A stretch of DNA of 64,000 nt, from the NCBI RefSeq assembly GCF_001424905.1, contig NZ_LMCU01000001.1, positions 2,535,480 through 2,599,479 on the forward strand, written 5' to 3'. The position numbers and the translations under genes were made by a program. Below are positions 54,279-63,168 of this stretch, one piece after another (position 1 is the stretch's first letter; every line of letters starts with the position of its first letter). This DNA comes from Leifsonia sp. Root112D2. GTDB taxonomy: Bacteria > Actinomycetota > Actinomycetes > Actinomycetales > Microbacteriaceae. The notes under the pieces are model-generated. The model was not told where the DNA came from, ran no database searches, and was given only the letters and a program-made list of their open reading frames with translations.

Positions 54279-55076
54279 GTGCCTGTTTACCGTGATGAGG
54301 GCGTTGTGCTGCGCACCCACAAGCTGGGTGAGGCAGATCGCATCGTGATCATGCTCACGCGCGCGCACGGCAAGGTGCGGGCGGTGGCCAAAGGAGTGCG
54401 GCGCACCGGCTCCAAGTTCGGCGCCAGGCTGGAGCCGTTCATGGTGGCCGATGTTCAGTTCTACGAGGGTCGCAGCCTCGACACGATCACCCAGGCCGAA
54501 TCGCTGGGGTCATACGGAGCGACCATCGCCGACGACTACGCGAGCTACACGGCCGCCAGCGCGATGGTTGAGACCGCCGACAAGCTGAGCGACGCGGAGG
54601 GCTCCCTGCAGCAGTACCTGCTGCTGGTGGGGGCCCTGCGCTCGCTGGCGCGGCACGAACACGGGCCCGGCATGACCCTCGATTCGTATCTGCTGCGGGC
54701 GTTGTCGATGGCAGGCTGGGCGCCGAGTTTCGAAGATTGCTCGCGCTGCGGTGCCCCGGGCCCGCACGACTCGATTGTTGTGCAGCTCGGTGGGGTGGTG
54801 TGCGCCGACTGCGCGCCAACGGGCGCACCGCGGCTGGATACCGCCACGATCGAACATCTGGGAGCCCTGCTGACCGGTGCGTGGGGCGTTGCGGACGCCG
54901 CCGACGAAGGCACGCGCTCGCGCGCCAGCGGTGTCGTCGCCGCATACACGCAGTGGCACCTCGAGCGTGGCCTGCGTTCCCTGCAACATGTGGATCGTCG
55001 TGCGTCAACGGCAGACGAGAGAACCGCGCGCGCGAACGCCCGTTCGGCCCCGACGCCGGCGGCGGATATCGCGTGA
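54279..55076 (+). CDS. recO: DNA repair protein RecO
   Basis: A 265-aa recombination mediator. The OB-fold N-terminus reads [40 protein letters not shown] zinc-binding element uses C154, C157, C175 and C178. RecO with RecR loads RecA onto gapped DNA. The C-terminal tail is polar and Ala-rich. The stop overlaps the uppS start (GTGA). recO-uppS adjacency is common in actinobacteria. Confidence 0.95.
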   Translation: MPVYRDEGVVLRTHKLGEADRIVIMLTRAHGKVRAVAKGVRRTGSKFGARLEPFMVADVQFYEGRSLDTITQAESLGSYGATIADDYASYTAASAMVETADKLSDAEGSLQQYLLLVGALRSLARHEHGPGMTLDSYLLRALSMAGWAPSFEDCSRCGAPGPHDSIVVQLGGVVCADCAPTGAPRLDTATIEHLGALLTGAWGVADAADEGTRSRASGVVAAYTQWHLERGLRSLQHVDRRASTADERTARANARSAPTPAADIA

Positions 55077-55885
55077 GGCAGCCGAAGCCGTACACGCACC
55101 GCGATGCGGTCGCGTTCCGTCCGCTGGACTGGACAGGTGTGTACCCGCCCGCGATGCCGGCATCCGCTGTGCCGGATCATGTGGCCATCGTGATGGACGG
55201 TAACGGCCGCTGGGCGAACCGGCAGGGGCTCACTCGCATCGAGGGGCATCGCGCGGGGGAGGCATCGCTGCTCGATGTGGTGGCCGGTGCCATTCAGATC
55301 GGCGTGAAGCACCTGAGCGTCTACGCTTTCTCGACCGAGAACTGGAAGCGTTCTCCCGACGAGGTGCGCTTTCTGATGGGGTTCAACCGCGATGTGCTGC
55401 ACCGCAGGCGCGACCAGCTCAACGAGTGGGGGGTGCGCGTGCGGTGGGCCGGGCGGAGGCCGCGGCTGTGGGCATCCGTGATCAAGGAACTGCAGTTCGC
55501 CGAGCAGCTGACGGCCGGCAACGACGTGCTCACCCTCACGATGTGCGTGAACTACGGGGGTCGCACCGAGATCGCGGATGCCGTGCGCGCGCTGGCGACG
55601 GAGGTCGCCGCGGGCAGGATGAAGCCCTCGGCCATCACCGAGAAGTCGATTGCACGCCACCTCTACGCACCCGAGCTGCCCGACGTTGATCTGTTCGTGC
55701 GCAGTTCGGGGGAGCAGCGCACGAGCAACTTCATGCTCTGGCAGAGCGCGTACGCCGAGATGGTGTTTCTGGACCGGCTGTGGCCGGACTTCACCCGTGC
55801 CGACCTGTGGGAGGCCGTCGCACTGTACGCGAGCCGCAACCGCCGCTTCGGTGGAGCAGTCGACACCCCCGGAATGAACGGCTAG
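55073..55885 (+). CDS. uppS: Isoprenyl (undecaprenyl/decaprenyl) diphosphate synthase
   Basis: A 270-aa cis-prenyltransferase. The catalytic Asp is D42 in [29 protein letters not shown] and [25 protein letters not shown] are the other conserved regions. It condenses isopentenyl diphosphate units to make the lipid carrier for cell-wall synthesis. The GTG overlaps the recO stop; roughly 30 residues precede the fold. Product chain length cannot be told from sequence. Confidence 0.95.
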   Translation: MRQPKPYTHRDAVAFRPLDWTGVYPPAMPASAVPDHVAIVMDGNGRWANRQGLTRIEGHRAGEASLLDVVAGAIQIGVKHLSVYAFSTENWKRSPDEVRFLMGFNRDVLHRRRDQLNEWGVRVRWAGRRPRLWASVIKELQFAEQLTAGNDVLTLTMCVNYGGRTEIADAVRALATEVAAGRMKPSAITEKSIARHLYAPELPDVDLFVRSSGEQRTSNFMLWQSAYAEMVFLDRLWPDFTRADLWEAVALYASRNRRFGGAVDTPGMNG

Positions 55886-55906
55886 ACACGTGCGTTGCAC
55901 GGCAGT

Positions 55907-56602
55907 ATGAGCACTCCCATCAAAGTAGACATCTGGTCAGACATCGCATGCCCGTGGTGTTACATCGGCAAGCGCAAGTTTGAGACCGGGTCTGGCATCT
56001 TCGCGGAGCGCGGCGACGGCCGCGAGGTGGAGGTCGAGTACCACAGCTATGAACTCTCGCCCGATACCCCCGTCGATTTCGACGGCAACGAGACGGACTT
56101 TCTGGCCGCTCATAAGGGAATCGACCCGTCGCAGGTGGGACAGATGCTGGAACGCGTCACGGGCATCGCCTCCGCCGTGGGTCTTGACTACGACTACGAC
56201 ATCCTGAAGCACACCAACACGGTGAAGGCCCACCAACTCGTGCACTACGCCAAGGCACACGGCCAGCAGTTGCAGGCGAAGGAACGCCTGCTCAAGGCCT
56301 ACTTCATTGAGGGAAGGCACGTTGGCCGCGTCGAGGACCTTGCAGACCTCGCGGCCGAGATCGGCCTGGACCGCGCGGATGTCGTTCGCTCGCTCGAGGA
56401 GGATGAATACCTTCCCGGAGTACGCGCCGACCAGGAGATGGCCCAGGAGCTCGGCATCCAGGGGGTGCCCTTCTTCGTCATCGACCACAAGTACGGCGTC
56501 TCGGGCGCACAGGAGTCTGACACCTTCGACCAGGTGCTCGAGCAGGTCTGGACCGAGCGCGACACGGATGCGGCCGACGAGTCCGAGGAGGCCACCGCAT
56601 GA
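55907..56602 (+). CDS. DsbA-family (FrnE-like) thiol oxidoreductase
   Basis: A 231-aa thioredoxin-fold protein with C15-P-W-C18 right after the first strand (DIWSDIACPWCYIGK), and a long helical insertion. QGVPFFVIDHKYGVSGAQ contains the cis-Pro typical of the fold. There is no signal peptide, so it is likely cytoplasmic, as for FrnE. FrnE-like proteins act as disulphide isomerases or in oxidative stress. Its stop codon overlaps a 48-aa gene with two cysteines. Confidence 0.9.
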   Translation: MSTPIKVDIWSDIACPWCYIGKRKFETGSGIFAERGDGREVEVEYHSYELSPDTPVDFDGNETDFLAAHKGIDPSQVGQMLERVTGIASAVGLDYDYDILKHTNTVKAHQLVHYAKAHGQQLQAKERLLKAYFIEGRHVGRVEDLADLAAEIGLDRADVVRSLEEDEYLPGVRADQEMAQELGIQGVPFFVIDHKYGVSGAQESDTFDQVLEQVWTERDTDAADESEEATA

Positions 56603-56745
56603 GCGAGACCCTCGAGACGGATGCGGCGGCAACCCAGCCGAAGGCGCCCGCGGCCGCGTCGGGCCTCACCATTCTCGGCAGCCCCGACGCGACAGCCTGC
56701 GAGGGCGATGCCTGCCTGGTCCCGGGTGCCGCCCCGCGGGATTGA
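56599..56745 (+). CDS. Small CxxxxC protein coupled to DsbA-like gene
   Basis: A 48-aa frame whose ATG overlaps the DsbA-like stop codon (ATGA). The first 20 residues are Ala/Pro-rich and flexible. The rest reads GLTILGSPDA then C34-EGDA-C39-LVPG. Two cysteines spaced by four, next to a thiol oxidoreductase, suggest a redox or metal role. No known domain is recognised. The overlap and good codon use support translation, but the function is unknown. Confidence 0.7.
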   Translation: MSETLETDAAATQPKAPAAASGLTILGSPDATACEGDACLVPGAAPRD

Positions 56746-56847
56746 CGTGGTTGCGGAGATCTAAGGTGACTCCCCGCGCCGCGGCCTGACCCGCCGGTGT
56801 GTCGTGTCTGGGCTCTGCGGTTCGGAGAAAGGCACGCGAAGGCCCGG

Positions 56848-57333
56848 CTACTCGGGGTCGGTGATGTCGGCGACGGTGGCGTCGAGGGCCGCCACGAGGG
56901 CGTCCGCGTCGACGTATGCACTCAGGCCGTGCTCGCCGGCGCCGAGGGCCACGCGCGGGCCCGTGACGAGCACGTCCGCGAAGACAGGCCACGCGGTCGT
57001 GCTGCCGAGCGGGGTGATGGTGCCACGGGCGTAACCCGTCGCGCCCAGGGCGACGGCGGCATCCGGCAGTGAGAGCTTGTTGACGCCGACGACGGCGCGC
57101 AGTTTCGGCCACGAAATCTTGCGACCGCCCGGTACGAGCGCGAACAGGAAGGTGCCGTCACTGCGCTTGACGACGAGTGTCTTCACTATCTCGCCAGGGT
57201 CGATTCCGAGCAGTTCTGCAGCCTCGTGCAGGCTGGACGCTGCGGGGCGCTCCACGATGGAGATCTCGAGACCGCGGGCGGCGGCATCCGCCTCGACGCG
57301 GTCTCGTTCGGACGGCACAGGCGCCTGAGTCAT
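56848..57333 (-). CDS. YbaK/ProX-type aminoacyl-tRNA deacylase
   Basis: A 161-aa protein of the YbaK/EbsC family. SSLHEAAELLGIDPGEIVKTLVVKRSDGTFLFALVPGGRKISWPKL shows the conserved Lys and Gly region; GYARGTITPLGS and VDADALVAALDATVADI follow. These proteins hydrolyse mischarged tRNAs such as Cys-tRNA-Pro. The ATG at 57333 fits the family length; the frame stays open far upstream, opposite dusB and dgt, but that part is not a gene. It is divergent from dusB over a 36-nt gap. Confidence 0.88.
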   Translation of the reverse strand: MTQAPVPSERDRVEADAAARGLEISIVERPAASSLHEAAELLGIDPGEIVKTLVVKRSDGTFLFALVPGGRKISWPKLRAVVGVNKLSLPDAAVALGATGYARGTITPLGSTTAWPVFADVLVTGPRVALGAGEHGLSAYVDADALVAALDATVADITDPE

Positions 57334-57369
57334 GGCACGGCTCGCTTTCTGGGACAATTGGAAACAGAG

Positions 57370-58560
57370 ATGACTTCCACCGCAACGATAAACCCCTCGC
57401 CCCAGCTGACCATCGGCCCGTTGGTGCTCGACGCACCCGTCGTGCTGGCCCCCATGGCGGGCATCACGAATACGGCCTTTCGGCGGCTGTGCCGCGAGTT
57501 CGGGGCGGGGCTCTACGTGAGCGAGATGATCACCTCCCGCGCGCTCGTGGAGCGCACCCGGGAGTCGATGCGGTTGATCAGGCACCACGAATCCGAGACG
57601 ACCCGGTCGATCCAGCTCTACGGCGTGGACCCGCAGACGGTGCGCGAGGCCGTCACCATGCTCGTCGCCGAAGACCGCGCCGACCACATCGACCTGAACT
57701 TCGGATGCCCTGTGCCCAAGGTCACCCGCAAGGGCGGCGGGGCAGCACTGCCCTGGAAGCACGAGCTGTTTCGATCCATCGTCGAGGCGGCCGTGACGGC
57801 GGCCGGCGACATCCCGCTCACCATCAAGATGCGCAAGGGCATTGATGGCGACCACCTCACCTACCTCGAGGCGGCCCGCGCCGCAGAGGGCGCCGGCGTC
57901 TCCGCCATCGCCCTGCATGCACGCACCGCCGCCGAGTTCTATTCGGGCCAGGCCGACTGGTCGGCCATCGCCAAGCTCAAAGAGACTGTCACGAGCGTGC
58001 CGGTGCTGGGCAACGGCGACATCTGGTCGTCGGCCGACGCCATCCGCATGATGGAGGAGACCGGCTGCGACGGTGTGGTCGTCGGCCGTGGCTGCCTGGG
58101 CCGTCCGTGGCTCTTCGGCGACCTCGCTGCGGCGTTCCGCGCACGCAACGGTGAACTCGATGCGGAAGCCGCCTCTGCGGCCCAGGCGCATCCCTCGCTC
58201 GGTCAGGTCGCCGCCGCCTTTCGTCGCCATGCCGAACTGCTCGTCGAGTTCTTCGAAGACGAGGATCGCGGCTGCCGCGACATCCGCAAGCACGTCGCGT
58301 GGTACTTCAAGGGCTACCCGGTCGGTGGGGAGTTGCGGGCGAGCCTGGCGACGGTGCAGTCTCTGGCCCAGCTCGACGATTTGCTCGGAACGCTGGATGC
58401 GACGCGGCCCTATCCCGGCGAGGGGGCGGAAGGCCCCAGAGGGCGCGCGGGCACGCCGAAGCGGCCGGCACTGCCCGACCGCTGGCTGGAGAGCCACGAG
58501 CTTGCCGGCCAGGAGCGCCACAATCTCACGGAGGGTGAGGGCGACACCAGTGGAGGCTGA
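57370..58560 (+). CDS. dusB: tRNA-dihydrouridine synthase
   Basis: A 396-aa flavin enzyme. APMAGITNTAFRRLCREFGAGLYVSEM is the FMN-binding start; the active-site Cys is C113 in LNFGCPVPKVTRKGGGAAL. GNGDIWSSADAIRMMEETGCDGVVVGRGCLGRPW binds FMN phosphate. It reduces specific uridines in tRNA. The ATG at 57370 has GGAAACAGAG before it. dgt starts 3 nt after its stop codon, and the dusB-dgt-dnaG cluster is typical of actinobacteria. Confidence 0.95.
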   Translation: MTSTATINPSPQLTIGPLVLDAPVVLAPMAGITNTAFRRLCREFGAGLYVSEMITSRALVERTRESMRLIRHHESETTRSIQLYGVDPQTVREAVTMLVAEDRADHIDLNFGCPVPKVTRKGGGAALPWKHELFRSIVEAAVTAAGDIPLTIKMRKGIDGDHLTYLEAARAAEGAGVSAIALHARTAAEFYSGQADWSAIAKLKETVTSVPVLGNGDIWSSADAIRMMEETGCDGVVVGRGCLGRPWLFGDLAAAFRARNGELDAEAASAAQAHPSLGQVAAAFRRHAELLVEFFEDEDRGCRDIRKHVAWYFKGYPVGGELRASLATVQSLAQLDDLLGTLDATRPYPGEGAEGPRGRAGTPKRPALPDRWLESHELAGQERHNLTEGEGDTSGG

Positions 58561-58563
58561 GCT

Positions 58564-59853
58564 GTGAACTCGCTGCCCCGCGGCGATGCGGGAGCCGGCG
58601 TGCTGGCGGTGCCGAGCGAATACTCCGAGCGTGATCGTGAACGCGCTCTGCCCGAGCAGCACTCGAGTCGTCGCAGCGACTTCGCCCGTGACCGGGCCCG
58701 CATGCTGCACTCGAGCGCACTGCGCCGCCTCTCTGCGAAGACCCAGGTGCTCAGCCCCACGGCGGGAGTCGACTTCGCCCGCAACCGGCTGACGCACTCA
58801 CTCGAGGTGGCTCAGGTCGGCCGCGAGCTCGCCGCGAGCCTCGGGCTCGATCCCGACGTGGTCGATACCGCCTGCCTGGCGCACGACATCGGACATCCGC
58901 CGTTCGGACACAACGGCGAGCGTGCGCTGAACGCGTGGAGCGCCGACATCGGGGGATTCGAGGGCAACGCCCAGACCCTGCGGCTGCTGACCCGGCTCGA
59001 GCCGAAGGTCTTCGGTGCAGACGGCCGCGCATACGGCCTCAACCTCACCCGGGCGAGCCTGGATGCGAGCTGCAAATACCCGTGGCCGTCGAGCAGCTCG
59101 GTGGCCGATCCGAGCGGCAGGGCCAAGTTCGGCTTCTACGCGGATGACGAGGCTGTGTTCGACTGGCTGCGCGCCGACGCGCCCGATCGCATCCGATGCG
59201 TAGAGGCTCAGGTGATGGATCTCTCCGACGACATCGGCTACTCGGTGCATGACTTCGAAGATGCGGTCGTGGGCGGCTACATCGATGTGCGGGCCCTCGG
59301 GCGGCGGGCCGGTCACGACGAGCTCGTCGACTCCATGTACGAGTGGATCGGCGGCGAGTTCGAGCACGCCGAACTCATAGCGGCATTCGATCGACTCGAT
59401 TCGATGGATGTCTGGCTCGACGAGTGGGACGCGAGCCGGCGCACCCAGGCCCGGCTCAAGAATCTGACCAGCCAGCTCATCGGGCGCTTCGCGGCGGCGG
59501 CGACCCGCGCGACCCGGGCCGCGTACCCGCAGTCGAGCCTGGTTCGCTTCGCGGCCGATGTTGTCGTGCCCACCGAGATCCAGGCGGAGATCGCCGTGCT
59601 CAAGGGCATCGTCGCGGCCTTCGTGATGTCCAAGAACACGCGCCAGCCGATCTATGCCAAGCAACGCGACGTGCTGACCGAGCTTGCCGACGTGCTGCTG
59701 CACGAGGGACCGCAGCATCTCGACGCCGGTTTCGGCGAGGACTGGGCGGCCGCCACAGACGATGCGGCCCGCAAGCGGGTCGTCGTCGACCAGGTGGCCA
59801 ATCTCACCGATCAGTCGGCACTGACGTGGTACGAGCGGCTGGTGCGCGGCTAG
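58564..59853 (+). CDS. dgt: Deoxyguanosinetriphosphate triphosphohydrolase-like protein
   Basis: A 429-aa HD-domain protein. The metal site uses H78 (RLTHSLEVAQ) and H107-D108 (CLAHDIGHPPFGHNGE). It hydrolyses dGTP or other dNTPs to the nucleoside plus triphosphate. The length and the short N-terminal tail match the actinobacterial type. The GTG at 58564 lies 3 nt after dusB. Ser- and Arg-rich N-terminus may bind nucleic acid. Confidence 0.93.
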   Translation: MNSLPRGDAGAGVLAVPSEYSERDRERALPEQHSSRRSDFARDRARMLHSSALRRLSAKTQVLSPTAGVDFARNRLTHSLEVAQVGRELAASLGLDPDVVDTACLAHDIGHPPFGHNGERALNAWSADIGGFEGNAQTLRLLTRLEPKVFGADGRAYGLNLTRASLDASCKYPWPSSSSVADPSGRAKFGFYADDEAVFDWLRADAPDRIRCVEAQVMDLSDDIGYSVHDFEDAVVGGYIDVRALGRRAGHDELVDSMYEWIGGEFEHAELIAAFDRLDSMDVWLDEWDASRRTQARLKNLTSQLIGRFAAAATRATRAAYPQSSLVRFAADVVVPTEIQAEIAVLKGIVAAFVMSKNTRQPIYAKQRDVLTELADVLLHEGPQHLDAGFGEDWAAATDDAARKRVVVDQVANLTDQSALTWYERLVRG

Positions 59854-59856
59854 GGT
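59851..59856 (+). promoter_or_regulatory. -10 hexamer of DUF4282 gene (leaderless type)
   Basis: TAGGGT followed by TGACGCC and the ATG at 59864; the hexamer starts at the dgt stop codon. Confidence 0.4.
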
Positions 59857-59863
59857 TGACGCC

Positions 59864-60382
59864 ATGAGCAAGCCCACGAATTCCGCGGATGACGGCGCCC
59901 CCGATCCCGAGGCGACCCCGGAGACCGCGACGCCGGCAACCGAGAAGACCGAACCGCTGCCGGCAGGGACGACGCCGAAGGTTGAGGAGCCCGCGGCGGG
60001 GGAACCTCTCGCAGAAGACCCGACCTCGCCTCGGCTGTCACCGGCGGCAGTCTTCGCGGACCGCCTCGACGACGGCGGATTCTTCGCGGCGCTCTTCGAC
60101 GTGACCTTCACCAAATACGTGACCCGTCGCCTGGCCGGCCCCGTCTACATCGTGGGCCTCGCCGTCATCGCGCTGAGCGCGATCTACGGCATCATCACCA
60201 GCCTGGCGACCGCCGTGGCCACCCATTCCGCATGGGGCGTTCTGCTGTTCCTCTTCGGCCTGCTGCTCACGGTGGTGGGTGCGATGCTCGCCATCCTGCT
60301 GCTGAGGGTGTGCATCGAGATGTTCGTGGCCATCGTGGCCATTGCGGAGAACACCCGGCCGCGCGGGCGTGACCGGCGGTAG
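59864..60382 (+). CDS. DUF4282 membrane protein
   Basis: A 172-aa protein. A polar, Pro/Glu-rich N-terminal half of about 65 residues is followed by a DUF4282 domain with two strong helices: GPVYIVGLAVIALSAIYGII and WGVLLFLFGLLLTVVGAMLAILLLRVCIEM. FFAALFDVTFTKYVTRRL precedes them. Function of the family is unknown. It lies between dgt and dnaG, 10 nt after dgt, and is probably cotranscribed as well as having its own weak promoter. Confidence 0.85.
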   Translation: MSKPTNSADDGAPDPEATPETATPATEKTEPLPAGTTPKVEEPAAGEPLAEDPTSPRLSPAAVFADRLDDGGFFAALFDVTFTKYVTRRLAGPVYIVGLAVIALSAIYGIITSLATAVATHSAWGVLLFLFGLLLTVVGAMLAILLLRVCIEMFVAIVAIAENTRPRGRDRR

Positions 60383-60408
60383 CGGCATCCGCATCTCGTC
60401 TGCCTCAG

Positions 60409-60414
60409 TAGACT
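60409..60414 (+). promoter_or_regulatory. -10 hexamer of dnaG (leaderless type)
   Basis: TAGACT followed by CGACAC and the ATG at 60421. Confidence 0.45.
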
Positions 60415-60420
60415 CGACAC

Positions 60421-62310
60421 ATGGCAGGCCGGATTCGTCAGAGCGACGTCGAAGAGGTCAAAGCCCGCACCAACATCGCCGACATCGTGGGCGACTACGT
60501 CAGCCTGAAGTCTGCGGGCGTCGGGTCGATGAAGGGCTTGTGCCCCTTTCATGACGAGCGCAGCCCGAGCTTTCACGTGCGCCCGCAGGTGGGCTTTTAC
60601 CACTGCTTCGGATGCGGCGAGAGCGGCGATGTCTACTCCTTTCTGCAGAAGATGGACCACGTCACCTTTGCGGAGGCCGTGGAGCGCCTGGCGGGGCGCA
60701 TCGGCTTCGAGTTGCGCTACGAAGATGGGGGAGCCGCGCCCGAGCAGGGCAACCGAGCCCGCATTCTGGCCGCGAACACGGCGGCCGAGGAATTCTTCAC
60801 GCAACGGCTGTCCTCCCCGGATGCCGAGATCGGCCGTCGGTTTCTCGGCGAACGCGGCTTCGACGCGGCCGCCGCAACACTCTTCGGCGTGGGATTCGCC
60901 CCGAAGAGCTGGGACGAGCTGACCAATCACCTGCGTTCGCGCGGGTTCTCCACCGAGGAGATCACGGCCAGCGGTCTGGTGTCGAGCCGCGACGGCGGGG
61001 GAGTCTACGACCGGTTCCGTGGCCGCCTGGTGTGGCCGATCCGGGATGTGACGGGCCAGACCATCGGCTTCGGCGCGCGCCGGCTGCTCGACGACGACAA
61101 GGGCCCGAAGTACCTCAACACGCCCGAGACTCCCGTCTACCACAAGGCCCAGGTGCTTTACGGGCTCGACCTCGCCAAGCGCGAGATCTCGCGCAGCCAG
61201 CGCGTCGTGGTGGTCGAGGGATACACCGACGTGATGGCCTGTCATCTGGCCGGCGTCACGACCGCCGTGGCGACCTGTGGCACCTCCTTCGGCGTCGATC
61301 ACATCAAGGTGCTGCGTCGGGTGCTCGGCGACGACTCCGGCGTCGGCGAGGTCATCTTCACCTTCGATCCGGATGCCGCGGGCCAGAAGGCCGCGATGCG
61401 CGCCTTCACGGAGGAGCGCCGCTTCGCCGCCCAAACCTACATCGCCGTGGGCCCGGAGGGCCTGGACCCGTGCGATCTGCGGCTGCAGCGCGGCGACGCG
61501 GCGGTGCAGCGCATGATCGACACCAAGAAGCCGATGTTCGAGTTCATGATTCGCCAGGTGCTCTCGCGTTACGACCTCGAAACGGTGGAGGGCCGGGTGT
61601 CGGCACTGCGGGCCGCCGCCCCCGTCGTCGCGGAGATCCGCGACCCGTCCCTGCGGCCCGGGTACACGCGCGAGCTCGCACGCATGCTGGGCATGGATCT
61701 GCCTGAGGTGACGCGCGCGGTCGCATCCGGCCACTCGACGCAGGCGGCGCAGCCGACGACACAGCAGACGCGCGCCGCCAGTCGCGCAGGCGAGCAGGGC
61801 GCCGGTGCCGACGAGCTGCAGGTGCACACCGAGAGCGGGCCGACGCTCTTCGAACTGCAGACCGACCCGGGCACCCGGCTCGAACGGGACGCGCTCATGG
61901 CGCTTCTGCAATATCCGGCGCTGGTCGGCACAGAACTCGCACAGCGCGCCGTGCACTCGGGCTTCGACAATTCGACGCTCGCCGTCGTACGCGACGGCAT
62001 AGCCGGTTGCCTCGACGCGCTCGAGAGCGCCGACTGGCTGACCAGGGTGATGGCCGAGGTACCCGCCGCCTTCGGCACGCTGGTGCGCGAACTGGCGGTT
62101 GCGCCCATACCGGAGCGCAGCGAACGCGAGCTGACCGCGTACGTTCGAGGCGTGGCATCCGCCCTCGTCGACAAAGACCTGACCCGCCGCAAGCGCGAAC
62201 TGCTCGGCCAGCTACAGCGCGCGGATGCCGGTGATCGCGACGCATACAACACCCTGCAGCGAGCGCTCATGCAGGTCGAAGCCGAAAGACGCAGCCTGCG
62301 CGAGGAGTAG
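60421..62310 (+). CDS. dnaG: DNA primase
   Basis: A 629-aa primase. The zinc finger uses C41, H44, C62 and C65 (CPFHDERSPSFHV, FYHCFGCGESGD). The Toprim catalytic core includes VVVEGYTDVMACHLAG and FTFDPDAAGQKA. After residue 440, a low-complexity linker leads to a helical C-terminal domain that would bind DnaB helicase. It makes RNA primers at replication forks. No start ambiguity. An ABC ATPase gene follows after 3 nt. Confidence 0.96.
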   Translation: MAGRIRQSDVEEVKARTNIADIVGDYVSLKSAGVGSMKGLCPFHDERSPSFHVRPQVGFYHCFGCGESGDVYSFLQKMDHVTFAEAVERLAGRIGFELRYEDGGAAPEQGNRARILAANTAAEEFFTQRLSSPDAEIGRRFLGERGFDAAAATLFGVGFAPKSWDELTNHLRSRGFSTEEITASGLVSSRDGGGVYDRFRGRLVWPIRDVTGQTIGFGARRLLDDDKGPKYLNTPETPVYHKAQVLYGLDLAKREISRSQRVVVVEGYTDVMACHLAGVTTAVATCGTSFGVDHIKVLRRVLGDDSGVGEVIFTFDPDAAGQKAAMRAFTEERRFAAQTYIAVGPEGLDPCDLRLQRGDAAVQRMIDTKKPMFEFMIRQVLSRYDLETVEGRVSALRAAAPVVAEIRDPSLRPGYTRELARMLGMDLPEVTRAVASGHSTQAAQPTTQQTRAASRAGEQGAGADELQVHTESGPTLFELQTDPGTRLERDALMALLQYPALVGTELAQRAVHSGFDNSTLAVVRDGIAGCLDALESADWLTRVMAEVPAAFGTLVRELAVAPIPERSERELTAYVRGVASALVDKDLTRRKRELLGQLQRADAGDRDAYNTLQRALMQVEAERRSLREE

Positions 62311-62313
62311 CAC

Positions 62314-63168
62314 GTGAAGAATGTGGTTCGCCGGGAGGGCTTGACCGTGAGCGATCTCTCGGTCGAGTATCCCGCCCACGGCGCGAGCGCCGCCTGCGTG
62401 GCGCTGCGCGGGGTGAGTCTCGTGGTGCGCCCGGGCGAGATCGTCGGGCTGCTCGGCGAGAGCGGCTCGGGCAAGAGCACGCTGGCCAAGGTGCTCTCGG
62501 GCCGTGCCTCCGACGCGTATGCCGGCGACGTTGCCCCTCGGATCACCGGAGGCGAGGCCACCGTTGCGGGTTTCGCCATGCGTCGGCTCTCCCGGCGCAA
62601 GCGGCCCGAGCTGACCTTCCATGTCGGTTATCTGCCGCAGGATGCAGCCTCCCGGCTGCCGTCGTCGCAGACGGTCTCCGAGATCATCGCCGGGCCGATC
62701 TTCGATCGCGACAAGCACTACAACCGGCAGGCGGTGGGTCAGCGCGTCGCACTGCTCGTGGATGCCATGCGCCTTCCGCTGAAGATTCTGAAGTCGTATC
62801 CCTATGAGCTCAGCGGAGGGCAGCGTCAGCGCGTCGCCATCGCTCGCTCGCTCGTGCTCGGCCCGAGCGTGCTCATCGCCGACGAACCGACCGCGGGAAT
62901 CGATGTGACGGTGCGTGACGCCGTTGTCGATGTTCTCGGAGGCCTGGCGCAGGAAGGCGGCTTCTCGGCGCTCGTGATCAGCCACGACGCTACGGTGCTG
63001 CGCGGAGTCACGACGCGGGTGGCGGTTGTGCAGCGCGGCAAACTCGTGGGCCTCGGGCCGTTCGACGAGTTGCTGGCTTCTCCCGAGCATCCGTATGTGG
63101 AATCACTGGCGCAGGCGTTCGCCGGCAGCCACAATGACGAGCCGGCACCCGGCAGAATGGAATCATGA
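62314..63168 (+). CDS. Orphan peptide-type ABC ATPase
   Basis: A 284-aa ABC ATPase resembling oligopeptide/nickel (DppD/DppF) ATPases. Walker A is GESGSGKST, the signature is LSGGQRQR, Walker B is VLIADEPTAGID and the switch His lies in VISHDATVL. EHPYVESLAQAFAGS resembles the C-terminal oligopeptide extension. No permease or binding protein lies beside it. The GTG starts 3 nt after dnaG, and its stop overlaps the next gene (ATGA). Transport or regulatory role unclear. Confidence 0.85.
   Translation: MKNVVRREGLTVSDLSVEYPAHGASAACVALRGVSLVVRPGEIVGLLGESGSGKSTLAKVLSGRASDAYAGDVAPRITGGEATVAGFAMRRLSRRKRPELTFHVGYLPQDAASRLPSSQTVSEIIAGPIFDRDKHYNRQAVGQRVALLVDAMRLPLKILKSYPYELSGGQRQRVAIARSLVLGPSVLIADEPTAGIDVTVRDAVVDVLGGLAQEGGFSALVISHDATVLRGVTTRVAVVQRGKLVGLGPFDELLASPEHPYVESLAQAFAGSHNDEPAPGRMES

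Noticed and set aside
57334..58797. An upstream extension of the YbaK-type frame to 649 residues
   Set aside because: Only the last 161 residues match a family; the rest lies antisense to dusB and the start of dgt.
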